Below, in pieces: positions 30,754-43,122 of a DNA stretch of 64,000 bases (positions are counted from its first letter, which is position 1; every line of letters begins with the position of its first letter). Under the pieces are notes generated by a model. It searched no databases. It was not told where the DNA came from and was given only the letters and a program-made list of their open reading frames with translations. The translations under genes and the position numbers were made by a program. The stretch lies in NCBI RefSeq assembly GCF_026898155.1, contig NZ_CP114029.1, positions 4,444,001 to 4,508,000 on the forward strand, read 5' to 3'. Origin of the DNA: Jiella pelagia. Lineage in GTDB: Bacteria > Pseudomonadota > Alphaproteobacteria > Rhizobiales > Rhizobiaceae.

Positions 30754-30784
30754 TGCCCGTTGGAGAAATCCGACGGGCATTTTT
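30754..30784 (+). terminator. rho-independent terminator of ftsZ
   Basis: 10-bp stem TGCCCGTTGG / CCGACGGGCA (one G-T pair), 6-base loop AGAAAT, five T. It closes the ddl-ftsQ-ftsA-ftsZ run and separates lpxC. Confidence 0.85.
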
Positions 30785-31019
30785 GGTTAAGGCATTGAAA
30801 ATAGGCTGTTAAGCGAACCCGGTCACGTGTCGCTTTTAATACAGGGTAAGAAAGCGTGATTTTGCCGAAACGGCCCGGCGATTTACCAACAAAGTCAACA
30901 AATGAGGAACCGGGGAAGTTCCTCGGGGGGCGTCGGCAGCAAGGCAGGCGAAATTCTGTGTGTGAGCGGGCCCGGTGAACCGAAGCGACCGGCATGCCGT
31001 GGGGAAAGGTTATCCTGAC

Positions 31020-31964
31020 GTGTTGATGTTTCAGCAGACGATAGCGTCGCGTATCGATTTTTGCGGCGTGGGCGTGCATAGCGGCCTGCCGGTCCGGCTC
31101 GCCCTGCTGCCTGCCGAGGTCGATACCGGGGTCGTCTTCCACCTTGCCGGAACGAACGGGCTCGTCCACGAGATTCCCGCCATCGCCAGCAATTCCGTTC
31201 CAACCGATCTTTCGACCGTCGTCGGCGACCTGAAGGGCGCCCACGTCTCCACCATCGAGCACCTGATGGCCGCGCTCTACGCGATGGGCGTCGACAATGT
31301 CGTTGTGAAGATCGACGCCAAGGAGACGCCGATCCTCGACGGCTGCGCGGCCGAATATGTTCGCGGCATCAGCGAGGCCGGCGTCGTCAGCCAGGTCGCC
31401 AAGCGCCGCTATCTGCGGATCCTCAAGCCGGTCTGCGTCGAACTGAACGAGGCGAGGGCGGAGTATCGTCCCTATGCCGGCACCCGGTTCGAGATCGAGA
31501 TCGATTTCGCCAATCCGGCGATCGGGCAGCAGGCCTACCGGGCCGATCTCACCGCCGCCCGCTTCACCAAGGATCTCGTCAGGGCCCGCACCTTCGGCTT
31601 CATGGCCGATGTCGAGCGGCTCTGGGCCGCCGGCTACGCGCTCGGCTCGTCGCTGGAGAATTCGGTGGTGCTGTCCGACGACGGGCGGGTGGTCAATCCG
31701 GAGGGCCTGCGCTTCGAGGACGAGTTCGTTCGCCACAAGGCCCTGGACGCCGTCGGCGATCAGGCTCTGGCCGGCTTCAGGATCCTCGGCTGCTACAGCT
31801 CCTATCGCGGCGGCCACCGCCTGAACGCTCTGGCGCTCCGCGCGCTTCTGGCCGACCGCAAGGCCTACGAGATTGTCGAGATGCCGTCCCGCCGGGTTGA
31901 CCCTGTACGCCATGCGCCGCTGGTCGCCGTCGCCGCGCCGGCCTACGGACCGCAGGTTCTCTGA
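31020..31964 (+). CDS. lpxC: UDP-3-O-acyl-N-acetylglucosamine deacetylase
   Basis: Zinc deacetylase, committed step of lipid A synthesis. About 314 residues. Family motifs: GVGVHSGLPVRL, the zinc His in STIEHLMAALYAMG, PILDGCA, LENSVV, and the HKALDAVGD zinc/catalytic motif near the C terminus. The start is uncertain: GTG 31020 has AAAGG 10 bases upstream and gives a normal N terminus; GTG 30975 would add 15 residues without a clear ribosome binding site. It is monocistronic, after the ftsZ terminator, as in other Rhizobiales. Confidence 0.93.
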   Translation: MLMFQQTIASRIDFCGVGVHSGLPVRLALLPAEVDTGVVFHLAGTNGLVHEIPAIASNSVPTDLSTVVGDLKGAHVSTIEHLMAALYAMGVDNVVVKIDAKETPILDGCAAEYVRGISEAGVVSQVAKRRYLRILKPVCVELNEARAEYRPYAGTRFEIEIDFANPAIGQQAYRADLTAARFTKDLVRARTFGFMADVERLWAAGYALGSSLENSVVLSDDGRVVNPEGLRFEDEFVRHKALDAVGDQALAGFRILGCYSSYRGGHRLNALALRALLADRKAYEIVEMPSRRVDPVRHAPLVAVAAPAYGPQVL

Positions 31965-32338
31965 GCGGTCCATCGAGGCCCGTCGGGAGAGGTCGAGCTT
32001 CGGTCTTCGTCCGGTTCCACGCCGCCTTATGCGATCGGCTGTGCGATTCTGTCGCTGGCAGATCCCGGCTCTGCCGACGACAAGATCATTGTCAGCCGTC
32101 GGTCATGCGTGCTCCCCCTTTGCCTGTCGGCAAGGGGTGTGGCGGCTTCATCGAAGTCGTTACCGCGTCGAATGGTGACGCAACGGCAACAGCCGGGTCT
32201 GGAAGGGCGCAATCTGCCTAGAATCCGCAGCCCGGCCACAAAAAAGGCACCTTGATCAGGCTTCGGCATTGTTCGTGCCTCGTTCGGAGCGTAGGGATGC
32301 CGACCGGAGGCTGAATGGGGGTAGGGGACCCGCGAGAC
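31965..32338. other. gap between lpxC and bamD
   Basis: No conserved frame. It contains an imperfect hairpin CCCCTTTGCC / GGCAAGGGG near 32115-32137 without a T run. No clear terminator or promoter pair was identified. Confidence 0.35.
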
Positions 32339-33223
32339 ATGATTGAAACGTCGCGGCATTATGCCGGATCCATCACCAGGGCTGCACGCATAACGCTGCG
32401 CGCCACGGTCCTCGTTGCAGCATTCGGCCTCGCCGGCTGCATGTCGGGGGGCGACGACGACATCAATGTGTTGGCGCTCGCCGCCGAGACCGATCCGCCG
32501 GACGTGCTCTACAATCAGGGCCTTGCCAATCTCGAAGGCGGCCGGCTCGGCGAGGCGTCGAAGAAGTTCGAGGCGATCGATCGCCAGCACCCCTATTCGG
32601 AGTGGGCCCGCAAGGCGCTGATCATGCAGGCCTTCGCGAGCTATCGCGGCGGCAACTACGACGAGGCGACGTCGGCGGCCAAACGCTACATCTCGCTCTA
32701 TCCCGATTCCGAAGACGCTCCCTATGCCGAGTACATCATCGGCCTGTCGCACTACCGTCAGATCCCGGACGTGACGCGCGACCAGAAGCAGGCAGCCTAC
32801 ACGGCGCAGGCGATGCGGGCGCTGATGGAGCGCTTCCCCGACACGATGTATGCCGACGACGCCAAGTCGAAGCTGCGAATCGCGAGAGACCAGCTCGCCG
32901 GCAAGGAAATGCTCGTCGGCCGCTATTATCTGGAGCGGCGGGACTACCTCGCCGCCGTCAACCGTTTCAAGAACGTCGTCGACGTCTATCCGGACACGCG
33001 CCAGGTCGAAGAGGCGCTGGCCCGCCTGACCGAGGCCTATTACGCCATGGGTCTGACCCGCGAAGCGCAGGCATCTGCCTCCGTGCTCGGCCAGAACTTC
33101 CCGGATTCGCCGTGGTACAGCGACTCCTACGCGCTTCTGCAGGGCCATGGGCTGGAGCCGCGGGACGGCTCGTCGGATTCCTGGTTCGCGGCCGCGACGA
33201 AGAAGATCGTCGGCGCATCCTGA
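32339..33223 (+). CDS. bamD: outer membrane assembly lipoprotein BamD
   Basis: Outer-membrane lipoprotein of the BAM beta-barrel assembly complex. The signal peptide ends in the lipobox GLAGC (Cys about residue 34). Five TPR-like repeats follow, beginning [21 protein letters not shown] (quoted by [13 protein letters not shown]), with [19 protein letters not shown] typical of BamD. Two starts are possible, 32315 (GGAGG four bases upstream) and 32339 (GGGG upstream); the shorter was chosen for a more normal signal peptide. recN follows after 168 bases, a common order in Rhizobiales. Confidence 0.93.
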   Translation: MIETSRHYAGSITRAARITLRATVLVAAFGLAGCMSGGDDDINVLALAAETDPPDVLYNQGLANLEGGRLGEASKKFEAIDRQHPYSEWARKALIMQAFASYRGGNYDEATSAAKRYISLYPDSEDAPYAEYIIGLSHYRQIPDVTRDQKQAAYTAQAMRALMERFPDTMYADDAKSKLRIARDQLAGKEMLVGRYYLERRDYLAAVNRFKNVVDVYPDTRQVEEALARLTEAYYAMGLTREAQASASVLGQNFPDSPWYSDSYALLQGHGLEPRDGSSDSWFAAATKKIVGAS

Positions 33224-33391
33224 CGCAGGAGGCCAGCCTGATCGTTCGGCTGGCCGGCGCTGTGCTGTCGATTGGCGACCCGTGGCGATCGCGAGGGCCG
33301 CGAGGCACGTCGCGGTGCCTCGGGTTGCGAAACGGCGGTTCGCGACCGACATTACGCCAGCCCTATCCTGCTTCTCACCGACGATTCGGAC

Positions 33392-35065
33392 ATGCTGGTC
33401 CATCTTTCGATTCGTGACATCGTCCTGATCGAGCGCCTCGACCTGACGCTCGACGCGGGCTTGTCCGTGCTAACCGGCGAGACCGGAGCGGGCAAGTCGA
33501 TCCTGCTCGACGCCCTGTCGCTCGCTCTCGGCGGGCGGGGCGACGGTTCGCTGGTGCGCCACGGTGCCAAGCAGGGCGAGGTGGTCGCCGCATTCGACCT
33601 CGATCACGATCATCCGGCCCGGCATCTTTTGGCCGACAACGGCTTCGACGACGACGGCGACCTCGTGCTGCGCCGGGTCCAGAACGCCGACGGGCGCACC
33701 CGCGTCTTCATCAACGACCGCCCCTCTAGCGTCGCCCTGATGCGGCAGCTCGGCCTGTCCCTTGTCGAGATACATGGTCAGCACGACGACCGTGCGCTGG
33801 TCGACAGCGACAGCCACCGGATGCTGCTCGACGAGTTCGGCGGTCTCGAACCGGATGCCTCTGCCGTGGGTCGTCTTTACGGTGCATGGCGGGGTTCGCG
33901 CGATGCGCTCACGAAGCACCGGGCAAAGGTTGAGGCCGCCGCGCGCGAGGCGGACTTCCTGCGCGGCGCCGTCGAGGAACTGTCCGACCTCCAGCCGATC
34001 GCCGGCGAGGAGGAGGAACTCGCGGAGCGGCGGCAGGTCATGATGCGCTCCGAGAAGATCGCCACGGACGTCAACGATGCCAACGAGGAGCTTTCCGGGC
34101 CGGCCTCGCCGATCCCGGGACTTGCCAACCTGTTGAAGCGTCTCGACCGCAAGCGCGACGAGCTTCCCGGTCTGCTCGACGAGGCGATCGAGCGGATCGA
34201 CACGGCGCTGGATGCCTTGTCGGACGCGCAGACTTCGCTGGAAGTGGCGCTTCGCAACCTGGAATTCGATCCGCGGGCGCTGGAATCCACCGAGGAGCGG
34301 TTGTTCGCGCTGAGAGCCGCCGGGCGGAAGTACAATGTTCCTGTCGATGATCTGCCGGAGTTGACCGCCACGATGATCGGCGATCTTGCCGATCTCGACG
34401 CCGGGGAGGAGCGCCTCGTCGCGCTCGAAGCCGAGGTCCAGGCGGCGCGAGGACGCTTCGATGCGGCCGCAGCCGAGCTATCCGCAAAGCGCGCGACGAC
34501 GGCGCGCATGCTGGAGGCCGCCGTCATGGCAGAGCTTCCCGATCTGAAGCTCGAACGGGCAAGCTTCATGGTGACGATCGACACCGATGCCGGCCGCCCG
34601 GACGCCTCCGGCATCGACACGGTGGAGTTCCACGTCCGCACCAATCCGGGCACGCGGGCCGGGCCGATGATGAAGGTCGCCTCGGGCGGCGAGCTCTCGC
34701 GCTTCCTGCTCGCCTTGAAGGTGGCGCTGGCCGATCGCGGCTCGGCGCCGACATTGGTCTTCGACGAGATCGACACCGGCGTCGGCGGCGCCGTCGCCGA
34801 TGCCATCGGCAGGCGATTGAAGCGGCTGTCGGGCTCGGTGCAGGTGCTTGCCGTCACCCACGCGCCGCAGGTCGCGGCCCGGGCGTCGACCCATCTTCTG
34901 ATCTCGAAGTCTGATGTCGGCGAGGAGGACCGGGTCGCCACTCGCGTCGCGACGATCGATCTCGCGGGCCGCCGCGAGGAGATTGCCCGAATGCTTGCCG
35001 GCGAGAGCGTCACGGAGGAGGCACGCGCGGCAGCGGCCCGGCTGATCGGCGCCGGCGGGGCGTGA
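33392..35065 (+). CDS. recN: DNA repair protein RecN
   Basis: SMC-like ATPase of double-strand break repair; 557 residues. It starts MLVHLSIRDIVLIE; Walker A GETGAGKS at about 29-36; long central coiled coil (about 160-360); ABC signature VASGGELSRFLLALK, and Walker B LVFDEIDTGVGG. The upstream open frame has no homology. The signature carries one of the few intact GAGCTC sites (34691-34696). ligA is about 2.5 kb downstream, so the usual recN-ligA adjacency is interrupted by accessory genes. Confidence 0.95.
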   Translation: MLVHLSIRDIVLIERLDLTLDAGLSVLTGETGAGKSILLDALSLALGGRGDGSLVRHGAKQGEVVAAFDLDHDHPARHLLADNGFDDDGDLVLRRVQNADGRTRVFINDRPSSVALMRQLGLSLVEIHGQHDDRALVDSDSHRMLLDEFGGLEPDASAVGRLYGAWRGSRDALTKHRAKVEAAAREADFLRGAVEELSDLQPIAGEEEELAERRQVMMRSEKIATDVNDANEELSGPASPIPGLANLLKRLDRKRDELPGLLDEAIERIDTALDALSDAQTSLEVALRNLEFDPRALESTEERLFALRAAGRKYNVPVDDLPELTATMIGDLADLDAGEERLVALEAEVQAARGRFDAAAAELSAKRATTARMLEAAVMAELPDLKLERASFMVTIDTDAGRPDASGIDTVEFHVRTNPGTRAGPMMKVASGGELSRFLLALKVALADRGSAPTLVFDEIDTGVGGAVADAIGRRLKRLSGSVQVLAVTHAPQVAARASTHLLISKSDVGEEDRVATRVATIDLAGRREEIARMLAGESVTEEARAAAARLIGAGGA

Positions 35066-35159
35066 AATCCGTCACCTACCGTTCCCCGACAGATGGCGGC
35101 CGAGGGTGCGACAGGCCGGGCCGGCGCCTCGAGTGCCCCGGCCATCGAGTTCCAGTCGG

Positions 35160-35594
35160 CTACAGCGTGATCTGGCCTTCATCGCTGCCGTCCCAGTAAC
35201 GGATGGTCTTGGCGGACACGCGGATCATCACCGCGCCGGGAGTGTCCATGCCTTGCGGGAAGTACCGGTCGAGATCCTTGGTCCAATGGTCGGCGAAGGT
35301 TGCCTTGTCGGTGGAAAGCGAGGCGACGCCTTCGACGGCGACGAACAGGGGCGGACCGCCGAGCATGCCGACGGCGCCCGTATAGCTGAGGCCGACCTGG
35401 CTGTTGGCACGGATCTCGCCGATCTTGCGAGATTGTTCATACGCGAAGAAATAGCTGTCGCCGTCGTAATCGACGTCGCCATTGTTGCTCATCGGCCGGG
35501 CCGTCTGGCCGCCATCGGCCGACTGTGTGATCAGCATGGCGAAATCGAGCTTCGCCATTTTCTTGGAAAGGTCGGAAAGCGATAATTCTGACAT
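35160..35594 (-). CDS. pyridoxamine 5'-phosphate oxidase-like (general stress protein 26 type) protein
   Basis: 144-residue split-barrel flavin-binding fold. It has the FAMLITQSADGGQTARPMS start and a FFAYEQSRKIGEIRANSQVGLSY core, as in the general-stress-protein-26 group. The last segment IRYWDGSDEG is typical. Members bind FMN or F420; the reaction is unknown. Confidence 0.85.
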   Translation of the reverse strand: MSELSLSDLSKKMAKLDFAMLITQSADGGQTARPMSNNGDVDYDGDSYFFAYEQSRKIGEIRANSQVGLSYTGAVGMLGGPPLFVAVEGVASLSTDKATFADHWTKDLDRYFPQGMDTPGAVMIRVSAKTIRYWDGSDEGQITL

Positions 35595-35959
35595 GAATGC
35601 TCCCTGGGCGCAGCCGGACTGAGCGCCGCTCCTCGAAACCTCCGCTGTCAGGTGTTTGTTCCAGCCCCCTCCCGCGCCTCAGAGCCCATGCTTTCAGATA
35701 CGCCAGAAGGCAGCGCCATCAGGCTTGCCCCGGCCCGAGGTGGGGCGATGACCATGCCCGCCTCGACCGCCAGCGCTTCTCCATGGGAAAAGGGGCTGCT
35801 TGCCAAGACTTTCAGAGCCGTGCCTCACCTTCCGGGCTTCTAGTTTTTTAATCTCGTCTGCACGCATGATGCTACAGGCTCGATGGCTGATCGCTCGGGA
35901 CGCTCCGGGGGTGGCTGCCGGCATCCTTGCCGTGTGACTGAGCCGAACGGGAGTAGTGG
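35595..35959. other. gap between divergent PNPOx-like and monooxygenase genes
   Basis: No supported gene; short open frames here show no recognised motif. It must contain the promoters of both flanking genes; none is clear enough to call. A TTTTTTAA tract at about 35843-35850 is the only AT-rich spot. Confidence 0.35.
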
Positions 35960-37069
35960 ATGGCGCGCGACGACTTGGTGTTCATTGCCGGAGCCGGCCC
36001 TGTCGGCCTCGCCGCAGCCGTCGAGCTGACGCGGCGGGGCGTTCCGGTCCGGATCGTCGACGCGGGCTCGGGGCCGACGTCGGCGGAGCAGTCGCGGGCA
36101 CTGGGTGTCCTGCCGACGACCTTGCGCATCTTCGAGGCCTCCGGCCTGACGCAGGAACTGCTTGCGGCCGGTACGACGATCGCCGGGGCGGACATTGCGA
36201 TCGGCGGAAAGCCGGCTCTGTCGCTCGGTTTTGCGAAGGCGAGAACGCCCTATCCGTTCATTCTCTCGCTGCCGCAGGGCAAGACCGAGCGGCTGATGAT
36301 CGCCTGGCTCGAAGCCCGCGCCATCGCCGTCGAGTGGAACGTTGTCGTCACCGGCGTCGGCGACACCCGTCGGCCGACGGTGAGGCTCTCGACCGGCGAG
36401 GACGTGGCGGCGCGGGCGGTTCTCGGCTGCGACGGCAGCCACTCGGCGGTGCGCGAGGAACTCGGCGTTCCCTGGGTGGGCGAGAGCTATCCCGGTGTCT
36501 TCGCCCTTGCGGACGTGACGTTCTCCGAACCGATCGATCCCCACCGGGCCAAAATTTCGCTCGGCGCCGATACGCAGAGGTCCCACGCGCTGCTGCCGAT
36601 GAGCGATCGTTCGGCCCGGTTGATCGGCTTCCATGATGCGCCGGAGACGCTTCTCGAAGCCGTCGCGGGGATCGAGCGCGTCACCTGGCAGTCGACCTTC
36701 CACGTCGCCTTCCGGCGGGCCGAGCGGATGTCGCGCGGCTGGGTGTTCCTCGCCGGCGACGCCGCCCACGTCCATTCGCCGGTCGGCGGCCGGGGAATGA
36801 ATCTCGGCATCTGGGACGTCGCGACCTTCGCCCAGCTGTTTGCCGAAGGCCGCGAGACCGAATACGAATCGCAGCGCCTGCCTGTCGTGAAAGCCGTGCT
36901 CGACCAGACGCTCGAAGGCACGACGACGCTCGGTGCGCCGCCTGCCTATGCGAAGCTCGCCCTGCGCTACCTCATGCCCACCGCCACCCTGCTGCCGCCG
37001 GTCAGCCGCCGGATCGCCGAGCGAGTGCTCGCCCTTGACCTGCCGCAGCCGGAATGGCTCAGATCATGA
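35960..37069 (+). CDS. FAD-dependent aromatic-type monooxygenase (PHBH fold)
   Basis: 369 residues. The Rossmann GAGPVGLAAAVELTRRG at residues 10-26 binds the FAD ADP; the DG motif is in LGCDGSHSAVREELG (about 155) and the GD motif in LAGDAAHVHSPVGGRGMN (about 270-287). This set defines the class A flavoprotein hydroxylases that act on phenols or polyketide-like rings with NAD(P)H. The substrate cannot be read. The gene is single, without adjacent catabolic genes. Confidence 0.9.
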   Translation: MARDDLVFIAGAGPVGLAAAVELTRRGVPVRIVDAGSGPTSAEQSRALGVLPTTLRIFEASGLTQELLAAGTTIAGADIAIGGKPALSLGFAKARTPYPFILSLPQGKTERLMIAWLEARAIAVEWNVVVTGVGDTRRPTVRLSTGEDVAARAVLGCDGSHSAVREELGVPWVGESYPGVFALADVTFSEPIDPHRAKISLGADTQRSHALLPMSDRSARLIGFHDAPETLLEAVAGIERVTWQSTFHVAFRRAERMSRGWVFLAGDAAHVHSPVGGRGMNLGIWDVATFAQLFAEGRETEYESQRLPVVKAVLDQTLEGTTTLGAPPAYAKLALRYLMPTATLLPPVSRRIAERVLALDLPQPEWLRS

Positions 37070-37138
37070 TCGGCGACCAGTTATCGTCGCGGAGGAATTT
37101 GCCCGCGGTTTCCGGTAGCTGAACCGGCGGCTTTCTCA

Positions 37139-37399
37139 TCAACCGGAATGGCAAATCGAGATTTCGTTCCGGATACGCTCGAACGCCTCGCCGATCGGAA
37201 CGGACGGGCGTGGGTCGTTGAGCGCGGTCTCAACCCTTGCCCGCAGGGCTTCGAGGCGCCTCTTTCGATCTGCTTCGAAGTAGGCTTCGAGCGCTTGGCT
37301 TACGAGTTCGTCCGCCGTCGGCGCCCGCCCGGATTCGACCGCGTCGGCGATATCCTGCATGAGATTGTCGGACAGCGTGACTTGCAGAGGTTTGGCCAT
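37139..37399 (-). CDS. ribbon-helix-helix (ParD/CopG-like) antitoxin-type protein without adjacent toxin
   Basis: 86 residues. MAKPLQVTLSDNLMQDIADAV begins a ribbon-helix-helix DNA-binding fold; TADELVSQALEAYF is the second helix, followed by a basic/acidic helical tail. The C-terminal PIGEAFERIRNEI resembles ParD tails that wrap a ParE toxin. No ParE/RelE frame lies on either side: the flanks are the monooxygenase and ligA. It may be an orphan antitoxin or a simple regulator. Confidence 0.72.
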   Translation of the reverse strand: MAKPLQVTLSDNLMQDIADAVESGRAPTADELVSQALEAYFEADRKRRLEALRARVETALNDPRPSVPIGEAFERIRNEISICHSG

Positions 37400-37521
37400 A
37401 TTTCGCTTTTCCACACGATCATAGTCCAACAGAAAAAGCGGTAGATGGCACCGCAGAGCAAGTTACGGCAGCGACCACGGCGCAACGCCTTTTTGCTGGC
37501 GCCGGCCGACGAGAACAGTAG

Positions 37522-40078
<2,557 letters not shown>

Positions 40079-40133
40079 TCTGAAGTTGCTATGGCCCTCT
40101 CGCCTGCAATGGGGCTCAGGCTGGAGGAAATGC

Positions 40134-40939
40134 GTGCGAGCCATCGCGATCGACTTCGAGACAGCCAACCAATCCCGGGCAGTGCCTGCGCGCTCGGTCT
40201 TGTCTGGATCGAAGGATTGATGATCGTTCGTCAGGAATACCGGTTGATCCGGCCGAAGATCATGGACTTCCATCCGATCAACGTCGGGGTCCATGGCATC
40301 CGGCCCGCAGACGTCCGAACGGCAGCGGAGTTTCCGGATGTCTATGCCGAGTTCAAGGACGATCTCGAGGATGCGATCCTGATCGCGCACAACATGTCGT
40401 TCGATCTCGCCGTTCTACATGCGGCCGGCGCAGACTACGGCCTGCCGATCGGAAGGCTCGGAACATTCTGCACGCTGAGAATGGCGCGCCATCTCTGGCC
40501 GAGCTACGGGACCTTCAAACTGTCGTCGCTGGCGTTAAGGCACCAGATCGCCTTTCGGCATCATCACGCCGGTGACGATGCCTATGCGTGTGCAAGACTT
40601 GCAATCGACGGAGCCAAGACGGCCGGATCGGCCGATATCCTCGATCTTGCCCGGCGAACAAGGCTCCTGCAGCATGCGCCGCCAAGAAGCGCCGTGCGGC
40701 GACCGACCGAGGGCAGCATCGCTTCGCGGGCTTTGGCGGGCCTGAATTCCGCTCGGCAAGGATCGGAACGGACTTTCGAGGTCCGCGGCAGTACGGGCAA
40801 TCTCTACACCGTGACCATGCATGGCGAGGGAAAATCGGCGGTCTATCGATGCAACTGCACCGCCGGTCGTTTCCATCGATCGTGCAAGCACGTGCGAGCG
40901 ATCTTTCCCGGGGATCATGTCCCCGGGGATGGTGTATGA
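40134..40939 (+). CDS. DnaQ-type 3'-5' exonuclease with C-terminal SWIM zinc finger (frameshifted, 3' end altered by IS)
   Basis: GTG 40134 (GGAGG 6 bases upstream) starts VRAIAIDFETANQSR, with DxE motif I. The frame changes in the CCCGGG at about 40174-40179; one more G gives QSRGSACALGLVWIEG, the family sequence. Then come motif II AHNMSFDLAVLHA and motif III HHHAGDDAYACARLA. Residues near the end, YRCNCTAGRFHRSCKHVRA, fit a CxC-x8-CxH SWIM finger. Before the IS insertion the gene would have ended FPG-stop (260 residues); the IS adds DHVPGDGV and a stop at 40937-40939. Role in repair or RNA trimming is unknown. Confidence 0.8.
40904..40912 (+). repeat. left target-site duplication of the IS256-family element
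   Basis: TTTCCCGGG, repeated at 42312-42320. In the exonuclease frame it encodes FPG; in the right-hand copy the next codon is TGA, the original stop. Confidence 0.85.
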
Positions 40940-42311
40940 GCGCCGACCTTCGGAGAAGTCCGAGGCTGATCAGGCTGCCACGGCGGGCAGTCTGATGGTA
41001 GGATTGTCGGTGATGCGGGCCAGCGTTTCAAGGCTCATGTAGCGTCGCGCCACGGCCCACTCGTCGTTCGTCTCGAGCATCAGGGCGCCGACGAGGCGGA
41101 CGATGGCCTCGTCGTTGGGAAAGATTCCGATGACGTCGGACCGCCGTTTCACCTCGCGGTTCACCCGTTCCAGTGGGTTCGTCGACGCGATCTGGGCCCA
41201 GTGCTCGCGTGGGAAGGACATATAGGCCAGCACGTCGTCGCGGGAGGCGTCCATCAAGGCTCCGAGCTTGGGCTGTTTCTCCCGGAGAGCGTCGGCAACG
41301 ACTTCCCACTGGTTCTCGGCGTCGGCCTTGGTTTCCTGGGCGAAGATCGTCTTCAGCATCGCCGCCACCGCCATGCGCTGCTTCGTCGGCGCATGGGCAA
41401 GCGCGTTCCTCATCCAGTGAATGCGGCAACGCTGGTGGGTGGCGTTGAACACCCGGCGGGCGGCGGCGCGCAGGCCCTTGTGGTCGTCAGCAATGACCAG
41501 CTTCACGCCGCGCAGGCCGCGGTCGGCCAGAGATCGCAGGAACTCGGTCCAAAACGTCTCGGCTTCGGACGGGCCGGTCGCGACGCCCAAGACCTCGCGC
41601 TTGCCGTCGTTGTTGACCGCCACGGCGATTATCACGGCACGGCTGACGATCCTGCCGCCCTCGCGCACCTTCACATAGGTCGCGTCGAGCCAGAGATAGG
41701 GCCAGGCGCCTTCCAGCGGCCGCGAGAGGAAGACGTTCACCCGTTCGTCGATGTCGGCGCAGAGGCGACTGACTTGGCTCTTCGACATCCCACCGGCGCC
41801 CATGGCCTTTACCAGATCGTCGACCGAGCGTGTCGAGATGCCTTGGACATAGGCTTCCTGGATCACGGCCACCAAAGCCTTCTCGGCTGTCCTGCGTGGT
41901 TCGAGAAAGCTCGGGAAGTAGCTCCCCTTGCGCAGCTTCGGGATCTCCAGCGCGATCCTTCCGGCGCGGGTATCCCAGTCGCGATCCCGATAGCCGTTCC
42001 GCTGAACCTCGCGCAACGGCGAACGCGCTCCCTTCGCGGCGCCCGTGCGCGCTTCCACTTCCATCTCCATGATGCGATCGGCAGCGAAGGCCAGCATGTC
42101 GCGGACGAAGTCGCTGTCGGCCTGCTTCTCAATCAGCTCGATCAGCGCCATTCTCTCGTCGGTCATCGTCGTCTCCGTTTCAGGTTCCAGGTGTTGCAAC
42201 CCGAACCTTCTCGAAGATCGGCGATGACCGCCAGCGCTACCGTCGGCCGCGCGCTGCGCTACGCCGAAGGCTCCGCACGCGGCCTCCTACACCACCACCA
42301 AGGACACGGCC
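40913..42311 (-). mobile_element. complete IS256-family insertion sequence, about 1.4 kb
   Basis: Element of 1399 bases bounded by imperfect inverted repeats: left GATCATGTCCCCGGGGATGG..., right (reverse strand) GGCCGTGTCCTTGGTGGTGG..., matching at 20 of 28 positions without gaps. It is flanked by a 9-base direct repeat TTTCCCGGG, the expected duplication size for IS256 elements. One transposase gene fills it. The exact edge could shift by one base because the duplication may be read as ten bases (CTTTCCCGGG). No passenger genes. Confidence 0.88.
40970..42166 (-). CDS. IS256-family transposase
   Basis: 398-residue DDE transposase. Catalytic residues: D in [13 protein letters not shown] in [12 protein letters not shown], and E in [15 protein letters not shown]. 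The CxxH-type region [11 protein letters not shown] is family-typical, and the IS256 signature around these is complete. The start [11 protein letters not shown] at 42166 was chosen; an ATG at 42199 in the same frame would add 11 residues. No frameshift or stop, so the element may still be active. Confidence 0.95.
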   Translation of the reverse strand: MTDERMALIELIEKQADSDFVRDMLAFAADRIMEMEVEARTGAAKGARSPLREVQRNGYRDRDWDTRAGRIALEIPKLRKGSYFPSFLEPRRTAEKALVAVIQEAYVQGISTRSVDDLVKAMGAGGMSKSQVSRLCADIDERVNVFLSRPLEGAWPYLWLDATYVKVREGGRIVSRAVIIAVAVNNDGKREVLGVATGPSEAETFWTEFLRSLADRGLRGVKLVIADDHKGLRAAARRVFNATHQRCRIHWMRNALAHAPTKQRMAVAAMLKTIFAQETKADAENQWEVVADALREKQPKLGALMDASRDDVLAYMSFPREHWAQIASTNPLERVNREVKRRSDVIGIFPNDEAIVRLVGALMLETNDEWAVARRYMSLETLARITDNPTIRLPAVAA

Positions 42312-42320
42312 TTTCCCGGG
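42312..42320 (+). repeat. right target-site duplication of the IS256-family element
   Basis: TTTCCCGGG followed by TGA, the original stop of the exonuclease gene. Pair of 40904-40912. Confidence 0.85.
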
Positions 42321-42492
42321 TGACGCATCGTCGAAAGCTGTTGACGTAGCTGTGTCCTGATCGGCACCGGTGTCTATACAAAGATGCAGAAGCGCCACGG
42401 GCCGTGGTCAAAGCGGCCGGCATTCGGTTTCCCGTCTTGCATCGCCGGCCTTCGCGCCGCAGCGTCGGGCAAAACGAACCCACGGATTCTCC

Positions 42493-43002
42493 ATGCTCGA
42501 CCGTCCGGCGCGATTGACCCGCGCAGCCTTTCTCGCCGCCGCGTGTATCACGACTGCGCTCGGCAGCGCCTCCGCAACCGAAACGCGGCCCGCCGCAAAG
42601 GCGATCGAGGCGAACAATTTCGCCACGATGCTCCACATCGCCCAGGGCTATGGCGAAGCCGAGCTGACCAAGACGGAAACGGGCGATCCAGTCATCACCG
42701 GCGATATCAACGGCACGGCCTACCAGCTGTTCTTTCTCGACTGCCGTGACAATCTGGACTGCCGAACGCTGAATTTCTATGCGATCTGGGGTACGCCCGG
42801 GGTCTCGCTGGAGCTGATCAATCGCTGGAACGCGATGGGCGCCTACAACAAGTCCTATCTGACAATCGACGGGTTTCCCGCGGTCGAACTGAACGCCTCG
42901 GCGATCGACCTCGGCGAGGACCGGCTTGCCGATCTCTTCGACCGTTGGACCGTGACGCTCGCGGCCTACCCGCGCGAGGTTCTGGACAATGCGAACGAGT
43001 AG
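42493..43002 (+). CDS. YbjN-domain exported protein
   Basis: 169 residues. The N terminus MLDRPARLTRAAFLAAACITTALGSASA is a signal peptide. The mature part is a YbjN domain: GYGEAELTKTETGDPVITGDINGTAYQLFF (quoted by GDPVITGDINGTAYQLFF), then LDCRDNLDCRTLNFYA with two Cys and WNAMGAYNKSYLTIDG. The domain is chaperone-like (type III secretion chaperone fold) but its role outside E. coli is unclear. It lies 170 bases after the IS; no operon partner. Confidence 0.82.
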   Translation: MLDRPARLTRAAFLAAACITTALGSASATETRPAAKAIEANNFATMLHIAQGYGEAELTKTETGDPVITGDINGTAYQLFFLDCRDNLDCRTLNFYAIWGTPGVSLELINRWNAMGAYNKSYLTIDGFPAVELNASAIDLGEDRLADLFDRWTVTLAAYPREVLDNANE

Positions 43003-43122
43003 GGGCCAGCGCCCCTCAGGCGGACGGCTTCGTGCGCACCGGGATTGCTGTATCGTCCGCAATAGGCGAATCGGCGGCTTTGGCCGCCCGCCGCAACCAG
43101 AACCCGATCCGGCAGCGATTCC

